Source: JBHHXR01 sp046757205 (GTDB lineage: Bacteria > Pseudomonadota > Alphaproteobacteria > Rhodobacterales > Rhodobacteraceae). Taken from it: a DNA stretch of 8,163 nucleotides. Position 1 is the stretch's first letter. Each line of letters starts with the position of its first letter. Below the pieces are notes generated by a model. It was not told the DNA's origin and did no database searches. It was given only the letters and a program-made list of their open reading frames with translations. The stretch covers positions 1 through 8,163 of the forward strand of contig JBHHXR010000164.1 of the NCBI GenBank assembly GCA_046757205.1, given 5' to 3'. A program made the translations under genes and the position numbers. Shown here piece after piece: positions 1 to 6,836 of this stretch.

Positions 1-1346
1 AGCGCCACCGCCACCGAGACCGGCTCGCGCGGCACATCGTCCGACGGGCCGAGCGGCGAGTAGTGCTGCTGGCAGGCGTTGGCCACCTCCTGCGGCAGCC
101 CGGCGGCCTGCGCGTAATAGCGGCCCATCACGCCCTGCAACTCGGGGAATTCGTAGACCATTTCCGAGGCCAGATCGGCCTTGGCGATACGGGCGGCCCG
201 TTCCGCCAGACCGGCGTCCGCGCCCACCAGCGGCGCGATCTCGCGGGCCAGCGCGGCGATCCGCTCGATGCGGTCCGCCTGCGTGCCCAGCTTGTTGTGG
301 AAGGTCACATGCGCCAGCTTCGCCGCCATCTCGTCCAGCGGCGTGCGCAAATCGTTATCCCAGAAGAAATTCGCATTCGCCAGCCGCGCCGACAGGACGC
401 GGGCGTTGCCGGCGAGGATGGTGGCGCCGTTGTCGGCGGTCTCGCGGTTGGCGACGGTGATGAATTTTTCGATCCGCCCGGTCCTGGGGTTTTTTGCCGA
501 AAAGAACTTCTGGTGCTCCTTCATCGAGGTTTGCAGCACCTCGGGCGGCAGGTCGAGAAACTCCGCGCCGATGGCCCCCATCCGTACCACCGGCCATTCG
601 ACCATCCCGGCGACCTCGGCCAGAAGCCCGCTATCCTCGACCACCTCGAAGCCCTGCGCGAAGGCCAGATTGGTGGCCTCCGACCAGATGTGCTCGGCCC
701 GCTCCACGGGGTCGAGCATCACGAAGGCAGTGCGCAGTTTCGCCGCGTAATCCTCGAACGATCCGGCCGAAAAGCGGCCGGGCGCCATGAAGCGATGGCC
801 GCTCGTGCCGTCGCCGGCCCTGATGCCGTCGGCCTCGACGGGCACGACTTCCGCGCCGCCTTCGTCATGCAGGATCGCGAGGATCGAGTGCAGCGGCCGC
901 ACCCACCGCAGGTTACCGGCACCCCAGCGCATGGATTTCGGCCACGGGAACCGGCGAATGACATCGCCGGCAATCTCGGCCACCACGTCGGCGGCCGGGC
1001 GGCCGGGTTTCTCGATCACCGCAAACCAGACCTTGCCCTTCCTGTCGTCGCGGGCTTCAAGCTGGTCCTCCGTCAGCCCGGTGGATCGCAGAAACCCCTC
1101 CACCGCCTTTTCCGGAGCGTCCACGCGCGGCCCCTTGCGTTCCTCCCGCAAGGGCGGCGTTTGCTTCGGCAGGCCGGTGACGCTGAGGCACAGGCGGCGC
1201 GGCGTCACGAATGCGGCGGCGGCACCATAGGCCAGCCCGGCCTCGACCATGCCGTCGGTCATCAGCCTTTTCAGGTCGTCCGCCGCGCGCGCCTGCATGC
1301 GCGCGGGGATTTCCTCGGAGAACAGTTCGAGCAACAGGTCGGGCAT
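1..1346 (-). CDS. glyS: Glycyl-tRNA synthetase beta subunit, partial (C-terminus beyond left edge)
   Basis: This is the beta subunit of the bacterial alpha2beta2 glycyl-tRNA synthetase, which works with GlyQ in the cytoplasm to charge tRNA-Gly; in this family the beta chain supplies most tRNA binding. The frame is open from the ATG at 1344-1346 to the window edge, giving 448 residues of a protein usually near 690. Recognisable family blocks are the N-terminal MPDLLLELFSEEIPARM, VEWPVV (residues 249-254) followed by SMKEHQKFF (274-282), FFWDNDLRTPL (327-337), the HNKLGTQADRI block (350-360), and an HD-like helical segment with EFPELQGVMGRYYA (399-412). The missing part should hold the rest of the HD-like region and the anticodon-binding domain. 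No Shine-Dalgarno is visible. The ATG lies 2 bp after the stop of the preceding small gene, so translational coupling is likely. No frameshift is seen. The call is secure; only the missing end is unverified. Confidence 0.97.
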   Translation of the reverse strand, partial: MPDLLLELFSEEIPARMQARAADDLKRLMTDGMVEAGLAYGAAAAFVTPRRLCLSVTGLPKQTPPLREERKGPRVDAPEKAVEGFLRSTGLTEDQLEARDDRKGKVWFAVIEKPGRPAADVVAEIAGDVIRRFPWPKSMRWGAGNLRWVRPLHSILAILHDEGGAEVVPVEADGIRAGDGTSGHRFMAPGRFSAGSFEDYAAKLRTAFVMLDPVERAEHIWSEATNLAFAQGFEVVEDSGLLAEVAGMVEWPVVRMGAIGAEFLDLPPEVLQTSMKEHQKFFSAKNPRTGRIEKFITVANRETADNGATILAGNARVLSARLANANFFWDNDLRTPLDEMAAKLAHVTFHNKLGTQADRIERIAALAREIAPLVGADAGLAERAARIAKADLASEMVYEFPELQGVMGRYYAQAAGLPQEVANACQQHYSPLGPSDDVPREPVSVAVA

Positions 1347-1348
1347 GG

Positions 1349-1786
1349 CTAATTCACATATTTTTCGTTGAGTTGCCGCCACATGAAGGCGCGGCTACCG
1401 GGGTAGATCGCCGGGTAGCGGTCGAACCCCTCGGGATCGTCCCTGGCGGCCAGGACGGCGCGGGCATTGCCGGATTTGAGGCCGGTCTCGATCTTCCTCG
1501 CGTCGAAACAGTCGAACCAGCCCGGCGCGACCACGGGCGTGGCCCCGGCCGCGGGGGTGTCCGGCAACTTGTCCGGGTCGATCCCGAAGCAGCCGCGCAG
1601 TTTCAGCGGCCAGCCGTCGGCGTCGATACCGCGATAGGCGCGCACCGGCAGCGACACGCCCTTCACGGCGATGAAGGGCAGGTCCTCGACGGTGCGGTAC
1701 CAGGCGCAGGAGCGACAGCAGACCAGCGCCGCCGCAAACACCGCGGTGAAGACCAGAAACCCGCCGATCAGCAATTCGCCGTTCAC
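1349..1786 (-). CDS. DUF6446-like single-pass membrane protein between glyQ and glyS
   Basis: A 145-residue protein of unknown function. I chose the GTG at 1784-1786 because it overlaps the glyQ stop as GTGA, a typical coupled start, and gives a sensible N-terminal membrane helix; the frame stays open further upstream but only inside glyQ. Residues 4-24 form one hydrophobic segment, followed by a Cys cluster (C23, C24, C27) and a soluble domain of about 115 residues with LRGCFGID (C66), VVAPGWFDCFDA (C93 within 85-96) and a C-terminal FMWRQLNEKY. The residue before C23 is Val, so this is not a good lipobox. By recall, the CF and APGWFDCFDA motifs and the position between glyQ and glyS match the alphaproteobacterial DUF6446 family. 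C66 and C93 could form a disulfide if the domain is periplasmic, which is inference. No catalytic motif is recognised. The stop is 2 bp before glyS. Confidence 0.85.
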   Translation of the reverse strand: MNGELLIGGFLVFTAVFAAALVCCRSCAWYRTVEDLPFIAVKGVSLPVRAYRGIDADGWPLKLRGCFGIDPDKLPDTPAAGATPVVAPGWFDCFDARKIETGLKSGNARAVLAARDDPEGFDRYPAIYPGSRAFMWRQLNEKYVN

Positions 1787-2715
1787 GCCGCCTGCCCCGC
1801 TCCGTCCTCGACGAAGGCATCGGCGCAGCGTTTCGCCAGCGCCCGTACCCGGCCGATATAGGCCTGCCTTTCGGTCACCGAAATGACACCGCGCGCATCG
1901 AGCAGATTGAACAGGTGCGAGGCCTTGACGCACTGGTCGTAGGCCGGATGCACCATGATGATATCGCGGCCGGTCTTCGGATCGGTGCGCGGCGCCTCCA
2001 GAATGCGCGCGCATTCCGCCTCGGCGTCCTCGAAATGGCGAAGCAGCATGTCGGTGTCGGCGGCGTCGAAATTCCACCGCGAGTACTGTTCCTCGGTCTG
2101 CCGGAACACGTCACCGTAGGTGAGATGGATCGGCGCCCCGGGGTCGTTGAACGGCATGTCCATCACGTGATCTATGCCGAGCACATACATCGCCAGACGT
2201 TCCAGCCCGTAGGTCAGCTCGCCCGAGACCGGGCGGCAGTCATACCCGCCGACCTGCTGGAAATAGGTGAACTGGCTGACCTCCATGCCGTCGCACCAGA
2301 CCTCCCAGCCGAGGCCCCAGGCGCCCAGCGTCGGGCTCTCCCAGTCGTCCTCGACGAAGCGGATGTCGTGCAGGTCCATGTCGATGCCGATGGCAGCGAG
2401 CGAGCCGAGATAGAGGTCCTGCAAGTCCGGCGGCGACGGTTTGATGATCACCTGGAACTGGTAATAGTGCTGCAGCCGGTTGGGGTTCTCGCCGTAGCGC
2501 CCGTCGGCGGGCCGGCGCGACGGCTGCACATAGGCGGCCGCCCACGATTTCGGGCCCAGCGAGCGCAGGGTGGTGGCCGGATGAAACGTCCCCGCGCCCA
2601 CTTCCATGTCGTAGGGTTGCAGGACGACACAGCCTCTGTCGGCCCAGTAGGCCTGTAACCGGAGGATGATTTCCTGGAAGCTGCGCGGCTGGGCGGCGTC
2701 TTGGTTGGCTGGCAT
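1783..2715 (-). CDS. glyQ: Glycyl-tRNA synthetase alpha subunit
   Basis: This 310-residue protein, close to the family's usual length of about 300, is the alpha subunit of the tetrameric glycyl-tRNA synthetase. It carries the class II catalytic core that activates glycine with ATP. It opens with RSFQEIILRLQAYWADRGC and LQPYDMEVGAGTFHPATTL. Motif 2 lies in YVQPSRRPADGRYGENPNR (62-80), whose arginines contact ATP. The glycine-site block ESPTLGAWGLGWEVWCDGME spans 126-145, and motif 3 is GELTYGLERLAMY (165-177). The C-terminus has the usual ASHLFNLLDARGVISVTERQ helix region. Start is the ATG at 2713-2715; no clear Shine-Dalgarno precedes it. A sigma-70-like promoter candidate lies at 2749-2777. 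The TGA overlaps the GTG of the next gene by 4 bp, and glyS follows that gene, so the three form one operon. Confidence 0.98.
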   Translation of the reverse strand: MPANQDAAQPRSFQEIILRLQAYWADRGCVVLQPYDMEVGAGTFHPATTLRSLGPKSWAAAYVQPSRRPADGRYGENPNRLQHYYQFQVIIKPSPPDLQDLYLGSLAAIGIDMDLHDIRFVEDDWESPTLGAWGLGWEVWCDGMEVSQFTYFQQVGGYDCRPVSGELTYGLERLAMYVLGIDHVMDMPFNDPGAPIHLTYGDVFRQTEEQYSRWNFDAADTDMLLRHFEDAEAECARILEAPRTDPKTGRDIIMVHPAYDQCVKASHLFNLLDARGVISVTERQAYIGRVRALAKRCADAFVEDGAGQAA

Positions 2716-2748
2716 GAAGCGGTCCGGGCGGGTTCAATCGTTCCGCAC

Positions 2749-2777
2749 TCTGTAAGGGGCCGTACCAGCAGGGTCAA
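2749..2777 (-). promoter_or_regulatory. Candidate promoter for the glyQ-DUF6446-glyS operon
   Basis: Reading the minus strand, TTGACC (2777-2772, one mismatch to TTGACA) is followed by a 17-nt spacer and TACAGA (2754-2749, three matches to TATAAT). The predicted start site would fall roughly 25-30 nt ahead of the glyQ ATG. It sits in the 79-bp gap after the ThDP-enzyme gene, which shows no clear terminator, so read-through from upstream is also possible. The call rests on hexamer similarity and spacing only. Confidence 0.4.
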
Positions 2778-2794
2778 TTGCGCTTGCCGGCGCG

Positions 2795-4399
2795 TCAGCT
2801 CCGGTTCGAGAGCGCCGGCGTCGCCCGGATGACGGTCGGGCGTTTTTCCGCAAGAGCGGCGCGCAGCTCGCTTTGAAACTCGCGCAGGTTGCCCGGGCAG
2901 CAGGACTTCGCGCCGAAGGCCTCCGCCAACCTGAGAAAATCAGGGTTCGAAACGCGGACCGCGCTCGGCTCGATCTGGCTGTCGATCATCGCACCCTCGA
3001 TCTCTTTCAGACCGTCATTGTCCCACAGGACAACGGGCAAGCTCAGCCGTTTCTCCACGGCTACCGCCAGTTCGGGCAGCGTGAACTGGAAACCGTAGTC
3101 GCCCGCGATGCAGACCACCGGCCTGCGGCCGAGCGCAAGCTTGCCGCCGATCGCCGCCGGCAGCGCGTAGCCGAGCGTGCCGAACCCGGACGGATGGTGC
3201 CACCGGCCGGGCTCCTCCATCTCGTAGGTTTCGCTGGCGGCATAGGCGAACTGGGTCATGTCGGAATAGATCGTGGTATCCTTCGGCAGCGCCGCGCGCA
3301 TGGCGGCCGCGACCTGCACGATGCCCGGCCGGTCGGCATCGGTCGCCGCCTGGAAATTCGCCACGGCGCGTGCGATATCGGCCACGTTCCAGTCGCTGAC
3401 CGAACGGCGCCGCTGCGCCTGCTTCACCAGGGCACCGAGAAACGCCTTGGCGTCGGAAAGCACCTGGATATCGGCGTCGACGCTGTCGGCGAGCGTATTC
3501 TGGTCGATATCGACCCGCACCAGCGGGCAGACATGGCCGAGTTTGCTGCGCCACAGGTCGGTCTCGCCCAACTCGGTGCCGACGGCAATCACCAGATCGG
3601 CCTGGGCGATGTAGCGGACGCTGTCGGGTTGCGCCAGGTTGGCGCCGAAGCTGAGCGGATGGGTCTCCGGCACGATGCCGCGGCCGGCGCAGGTAGGAAA
3701 CACGGCGCAGCCCGAGACCGCCACCAGCGCCCTGGCTTCCGACTTGGCGCGGCGCGCGCCGCCGCCGAGAATCAGCATGGGCCGGACCGCCGCCTGCATC
3801 AGCTTCGCGACTTCCTCGATCTGATCGGGATCGGGCACCAGGCGGTGCCTGCGGCAACGGTAGGCCGGCGCCGGGTCGGTCTTGCGGGAAAGAACCTCGA
3901 CCGGGATCTGGATGTGCACGGGGCGGCCGCGCTGGCTGCCGAACTCGTTGAACGCCTTGTCGAGCAGCTGGTAGGTTCCGGCCGGGTCGGTCGCCGTACG
4001 GCTCCAGGCACAGACCGCCTCGGCGGCGCTTTCCTGGTCGCGCATCTCGTGCAGGCGCCCAAGCTGGCGGCCCGGGCGCTGGCGGCCCAGGCACGAGGAA
4101 ATAACCAGCATCGGGACGGAATCGGAATAGGCCTGGCCCATCGGCGTCATGATGTTGCACAGGCCGGGGCCGGTAATGGTGAACGCCACGCCCGGCCTGC
4201 CGGACGCGCGGGCGTAGCCGTCGGCCATGAAACCGGCGCCCTGTTCGTGCCGCGCCAGCACATGGCGGATACCCGCCTCCTCGAGGCCGCGATACAGTTC
4301 GATGTTGTGAACACCGGGGACCCCGAAAACGGTGTCAACGCCCCGCTCTTTCAGGGCGTGGGCGATCTGCGCGCCCAGAGGCCTTTTCGCCTGAGTCAT
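2795..4399 (-). CDS. Thiamine-diphosphate enzyme of the acetolactate synthase/AruI type (possible 5-guanidino-2-oxopentanoate decarboxylase)
   Basis: A 534-residue cytoplasmic enzyme with the three-domain layout of the acetolactate synthase/2-oxoacid decarboxylase superfamily. The PYR domain (about 5-170) has FGVPGVHNIELYRGL and the ThDP-activating glutamate E52 in RHEQGAGFMADGYAR. A central domain (about 190-330) has LILGGGARR and VGTELGETD. The PP domain (about 350-530) has GTLGYALPAAIGGKLALGRR and the cofactor motif. That motif is altered: GDY (433-435) for the canonical GDG, and DND (460-462) where NN-D is usual. D434 and N461, the side-chain Mg2+ ligands by family analogy, are kept. By recall, overall similarity is closest to proteins annotated as AruI, which act in the arginine transaminase pathway, but no aruH-like partner is present, so the substrate is unproven. 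Acetolactate synthase proper seems less likely because no ilvN regulatory subunit follows. The ATG at 4397-4399 has only a weak GAG upstream. It lies 54 bp after trkH. Confidence 0.85.
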   Translation of the reverse strand: MTQAKRPLGAQIAHALKERGVDTVFGVPGVHNIELYRGLEEAGIRHVLARHEQGAGFMADGYARASGRPGVAFTITGPGLCNIMTPMGQAYSDSVPMLVISSCLGRQRPGRQLGRLHEMRDQESAAEAVCAWSRTATDPAGTYQLLDKAFNEFGSQRGRPVHIQIPVEVLSRKTDPAPAYRCRRHRLVPDPDQIEEVAKLMQAAVRPMLILGGGARRAKSEARALVAVSGCAVFPTCAGRGIVPETHPLSFGANLAQPDSVRYIAQADLVIAVGTELGETDLWRSKLGHVCPLVRVDIDQNTLADSVDADIQVLSDAKAFLGALVKQAQRRRSVSDWNVADIARAVANFQAATDADRPGIVQVAAAMRAALPKDTTIYSDMTQFAYAASETYEMEEPGRWHHPSGFGTLGYALPAAIGGKLALGRRPVVCIAGDYGFQFTLPELAVAVEKRLSLPVVLWDNDGLKEIEGAMIDSQIEPSAVRVSNPDFLRLAEAFGAKSCCPGNLREFQSELRAALAEKRPTVIRATPALSNRS

Positions 4400-4453
4400 C
4401 GTTACTACTCACTCTATCCCACCGCCCCACACGGCAGTACTCGTTAATCACAC

Positions 4454-5902
4454 TCACCGCCGCCAGAATGCAACGGTAAACAACACATACACCGACACCA
4501 GTTCCAGCCTTCCGGCCAGCATGGCGAAACTCAGTATCCACTTCGCCGAGGCCGGCAGCGAGGCAAAATTGCCCGACGGTCCGATCACCGGTCCCAGACC
4601 CGGGCCGACATTCGCCAGCGCGGTCGCCGCGCCGGAAACCGACGTAATCAGGTCCAGCCCCAACATCCCCAGAAGGATCGATATCACCGCGAGGCTCAGC
4701 ATGAACATGACGAGAAACGCCATGACGGAACTGATCACATCCTCGCCAACCGGGTGGCCTCCGTATTTCGGGGTGAACACGCCGTGGGGACTGTGGATGC
4801 GCCTTATCTGACTGCCGATTGAGGCAAAAAGAAGTTGGAAACGGAACACTTTGATGGAACAGCTCGTCGATCCGGCACAGCCGCCGACAAGGCCGATCAG
4901 GAAAAACAGCACGGTCGGCAGGGTTCCCCAGGTCTGATAGTCGACGCTGGAATAGCCGGTGCCGCTGATGATCGAAATGGCGTTGAACAGCGCTTCGCGA
5001 ATGCCGTGATGCAGTTCACGCATCTCGTGGAACCAGATCCAGACGATCAGTATCAGGGTCACCGTGGCGATGAAGGCCAGGTACCCGCGCGCCTGGACAT
5101 CGCGGAACATCGGTTTCGCCGAGCCGCCGATCAGTTGCACGTAGCGCACGAACGGCAAGCTGGCCAGCACCATGAACAGCGACGCGACATATTCAGCCGA
5201 GCCCGAATAGTGGCCAAGCGACGCGTCTCTGGAGGAAAATCCGCCGGTTGAAACCGTGGTCAGAGAGTGCACGATGGCATCGAAGCGGTCCATGCCCGCC
5301 CAACTGTAGCCGATGAAGCAGGCCACGGTGATGGCTACGTAGATGACCGAGATCGACGCCGCGATTTCGGCCGCGCGCGGCAGAATCTTGCCAAAAGTGT
5401 CGAAGGCCTCCGAGCGGAACAGTTGCATGCCGCCGACCTTCAGCGTCGGCAGAAAGGCCATCGCGACAACAATGATCCCGATACCGCCGAACCACTGCAG
5501 CAGGCCACGCCACAGATTGACCCCCATCGGCAAGTCGTCGAGCCCGGAAAACACCGTCGAGCCGGTGGTCGTCATGCCCGACATCGCCTCGAATACCGCA
5601 TCGGTGACACCGACATGCGGCGCGCCCAGCACGAACGGCACGGCTCCGAACAGGGGAAGCACAAGCCACACTCCGGTGGTCAGAAGAAATGTCTGCTGGA
5701 TGTTCAGACCGCGTTTCAGCGAATTGGCGCAGGAAAGCATCAAGGCGCCGCCGCAGACCAGCGAAATGACGGCAGCCGCGGCAAAGGCGTTCCAGTTCCG
5801 GTCGCCGTTCAGGAAATCGGTTGCCAGCGGCAATATCATCGATGCCCCGAGAATGGACACCAGGATACCGGTCAAATAACCGACGGGCCGAAAGTCGAAC
5901 AT
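4454..5902 (-). CDS. trkH: Trk-type potassium uptake protein TrkH
   Basis: A 482-residue inner-membrane channel subunit, matching the roughly 483 residues of E. coli TrkH, that imports K+ with a cytoplasmic NAD/ATP-binding TrkA partner. About ten or more hydrophobic helices are visible along its length, for example near 8-28, 40-57, 72-93, 134-151, 182-200, 238-256, 273-291, 390-415 and 455-479. The four selectivity-filter P-loops of the SKT superfamily are all present: MTTTGSTV (110-117), STGGFS (218-223), SGTGYSS (313-319) and NVGPGLGP (431-438). LVGGCAGSTSCSIKVFR (338-354) and AGRLEL (463-468) are further TrkH signatures. Start is the ATG at 5900-5902, giving the usual hydrophobic N-terminus; no good Shine-Dalgarno is seen. 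No trkA is in the window, so TrkA must be encoded elsewhere. The upstream folE terminator makes it the first gene of its transcript, possibly shared with the ThDP-enzyme gene 54 bp downstream. Confidence 0.97.
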   Translation of the reverse strand: MFDFRPVGYLTGILVSILGASMILPLATDFLNGDRNWNAFAAAAVISLVCGGALMLSCANSLKRGLNIQQTFLLTTGVWLVLPLFGAVPFVLGAPHVGVTDAVFEAMSGMTTTGSTVFSGLDDLPMGVNLWRGLLQWFGGIGIIVVAMAFLPTLKVGGMQLFRSEAFDTFGKILPRAAEIAASISVIYVAITVACFIGYSWAGMDRFDAIVHSLTTVSTGGFSSRDASLGHYSGSAEYVASLFMVLASLPFVRYVQLIGGSAKPMFRDVQARGYLAFIATVTLILIVWIWFHEMRELHHGIREALFNAISIISGTGYSSVDYQTWGTLPTVLFFLIGLVGGCAGSTSCSIKVFRFQLLFASIGSQIRRIHSPHGVFTPKYGGHPVGEDVISSVMAFLVMFMLSLAVISILLGMLGLDLITSVSGAATALANVGPGLGPVIGPSGNFASLPASAKWILSFAMLAGRLELVSVYVLFTVAFWRR

Positions 5903-5910
5903 GGGGCGCA

Positions 5911-5939
5911 GCGTTGGCCGGTGCGGCGGGCCGTGTCAA
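5911..5939 (-). promoter_or_regulatory. Weak promoter candidate for trkH
   Basis: On the minus strand a perfect TTGACA lies at 5939-5934. A hexamer 17 nt further on (5916-5911) reads CAACGC, a poor -10 element. It lies in the short gap between the folE terminator and the trkH ATG, where a promoter is needed. If real, transcription would begin within a few bases of the ATG and the message would be almost leaderless, which fits the lack of a Shine-Dalgarno. Chance occurrence of the hexamer cannot be excluded. Confidence 0.25.
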
Positions 5940-5966
5940 GCGTCCTCGGGGCGCCTTGCGCGCAGG

Positions 5967-5997
5967 AAAAAACCCGGCAGGCGAGTGCCTGCCGGGT
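5967..5997 (-). terminator. Rho-independent terminator after folE
   Basis: A perfect 11-bp inverted repeat (5972-5982 and 5987-5997) encloses a 4-base loop. On the minus strand its 3' arm, GCCTGCCGGGT, runs straight into a T tract (complement of the six A at 5967-5972). It begins 25 nt past the folE stop, the expected place and orientation. The right-hand flank has no T tract on the plus strand, so it should work in one direction only. Confidence 0.93.
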
Positions 5998-6022
5998 CAT
6001 GCTGGCGGGTCGGGGGGAATGG

Positions 6023-6661
6023 TCAGCCAGCTCGATTGACGGGGTTGCCGATGATGTCGAGAAACTCTTTCCGGGTCGACCGGTCGGACCGGAAGGCGCC
6101 GAGCATGGTCGACGTGACCATCGACACACCCGGCTTGTGAACGCCGCGCGTCGACATGCAGTGATGCTCGCCTTCCAGCACCACGGCGACGCCCTGCGGA
6201 TTCAGGACGCGCATCAATGTCTGGGCGATCTGCGCATTCATCTTCTCCTGCACCTGCAGCCGCTTGGAAAACGCGTCGACGACGCGGGCCAGTTTGGAAA
6301 TGCCCACCACCCGGTCGGTCGGGATATAGCCGACATGCGCCTTGCCGATGATCGGAGCGAGGTGGTGCTCGCAATAGCTCTCGTAGCGGATGTCGCGCAG
6401 CACGACCATCTCGTCGTAGCCTTCGACCTCTTCGAACGTGCGCTGAAGCATCGCTTCGGGATCTTCGTCATAGCCGCGGAACCATTGCTGATAGGCGCGC
6501 GTGACGCGGCCCGGCGTGTCCAGCAGGCCCTCGCGATCGGGGTTGTCGCCGGCCCAGCGCAGGAGCGTGCGGACGGCATCCTCGGCCTCGGCCCGCGAAG
6601 GTCGGGTCGGCGCCAGATACAGGTCTTTTTCCGCCTTCAGCTTCGGGTCCAGAATGTTCAT
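6023..6661 (-). CDS. folE: GTP cyclohydrolase I
   Basis: FolE converts GTP to 7,8-dihydroneopterin triphosphate, the first step towards tetrahydrofolate and, in many bacteria, queuosine precursors. The 212-residue product shows the family Zn2+ site: C97 and H100 in YCEHHLAPIIGKAHVGYIP, and C168 in EGEHHCMSTRGVHKPG. H99 and H166 match the histidines described as catalytic in E. coli FolE. The helical N-terminal segment contains REGLLDTPGRV, and SKLARVVDAFSKRLQVQE (122-139) is the conserved substrate-pocket helix. I chose the ATG at 6659-6661 because GAGGAG lies 8 nt upstream; an in-frame start 13 codons earlier would put that Shine-Dalgarno inside the gene. It is monocistronic at its 3' end because a strong terminator follows. 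Its relation to metZ, 175 bp upstream in the transcription direction, is unclear because no terminator is evident between them. A housekeeping gene with no anomalies. Confidence 0.98.
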   Translation of the reverse strand: MNILDPKLKAEKDLYLAPTRPSRAEAEDAVRTLLRWAGDNPDREGLLDTPGRVTRAYQQWFRGYDEDPEAMLQRTFEEVEGYDEMVVLRDIRYESYCEHHLAPIIGKAHVGYIPTDRVVGISKLARVVDAFSKRLQVQEKMNAQIAQTLMRVLNPQGVAVVLEGEHHCMSTRGVHKPGVSMVTSTMLGAFRSDRSTRKEFLDIIGNPVNRAG

Positions 6662-6669
6662 CACACGGT

Positions 6670-6675
6670 CTCCTC
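6670..6675 (-). promoter_or_regulatory. Shine-Dalgarno of folE (decides the start)
   Basis: GAGGAG on the minus strand, 8 nt ahead of the ATG at 6659-6661. It is the best ribosome-binding site in the window and is the reason for preferring the 212-residue form of FolE. Confidence 0.85.
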
Positions 6676-6836
6676 GTCGGTTGGCGCAGTCATTCCGCAC
6701 ATAGTTATCGTTTTCGCTACGCCAGACCGGTTAGTTTGGATTGGAATATCAAACAGTATCACTATGGCGTGACAAGACTATATCGCGAAACCTCTTTTGG
6801 GGGAACAAAAAGTTTAAAATTCTCCTAAAGGTTGTA
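6676..6836 (-). other. AT-rich intergenic region between metZ and folE, probably holding the folE promoter
   Basis: This non-coding stretch is visibly richer in A and T than the rest of the window, especially 6694-6836. On the minus strand, TATAGT (6782-6777) resembles a -10 hexamer (five of six), but the only -35 at 17-nt spacing is TTCCCC. A second pair, TTGTCA with GATATT 19 nt later, is also weak. TATC tetramers on the plus strand start at 6706, 6747, 6757 and 6781, two of them exactly 10 bp apart. No convincing metZ terminator is seen: the short CTTTTTG/CAAAAG repeat lacks a following T tract. I see no small ORF with a good ribosome-binding site. Confidence 0.5.

Noticed and set aside
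63..1352. Long plus-strand open frame opposite glyS
   Set aside because: It is antisense to a clearly recognisable glyS and its translation is Arg/Gly/His/Pro-rich low-complexity, typical of the shadow frame of a GC-rich gene.
1349..2077. Longer, 242-residue version of the DUF6446-like protein
   Set aside because: The extra N-terminus lies inside glyQ and is Arg-rich shadow sequence; the GTG overlapping the glyQ stop gives a proper membrane-helix start.
2873..4447. Long plus-strand open frame (524 codons) opposite the ThDP-enzyme gene
   Set aside because: The opposite strand encodes a full ThDP enzyme with intact motifs; the plus-strand product has no recognisable motif and biased composition.
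4400..4453. Imperfect hairpin ACTGCC/GGCGGT between trkH and the ThDP-enzyme gene as a terminator
   Set aside because: Only six pairs including a G-U, with no T tract after it on the minus strand.
6662..6700. In-frame upstream start adding 13 residues to FolE
   Set aside because: It would place the strong GAGGAG Shine-Dalgarno inside the coding region; the ATG at 6659-6661 is correctly spaced from it.
5267..6772. Plus-strand open frame (501 codons) spanning trkH, the terminator and folE
   Set aside because: It runs across two real genes and the terminator between them, and has no recognisable domain.
6812..6832. Possible Irr/Fur-like operator (TTTAG...TTAAA on the minus strand) just after metZ
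   Set aside because: Symmetry holds only in the outer four bases and it sits at the metZ stop, far from the folE start; not supportable.
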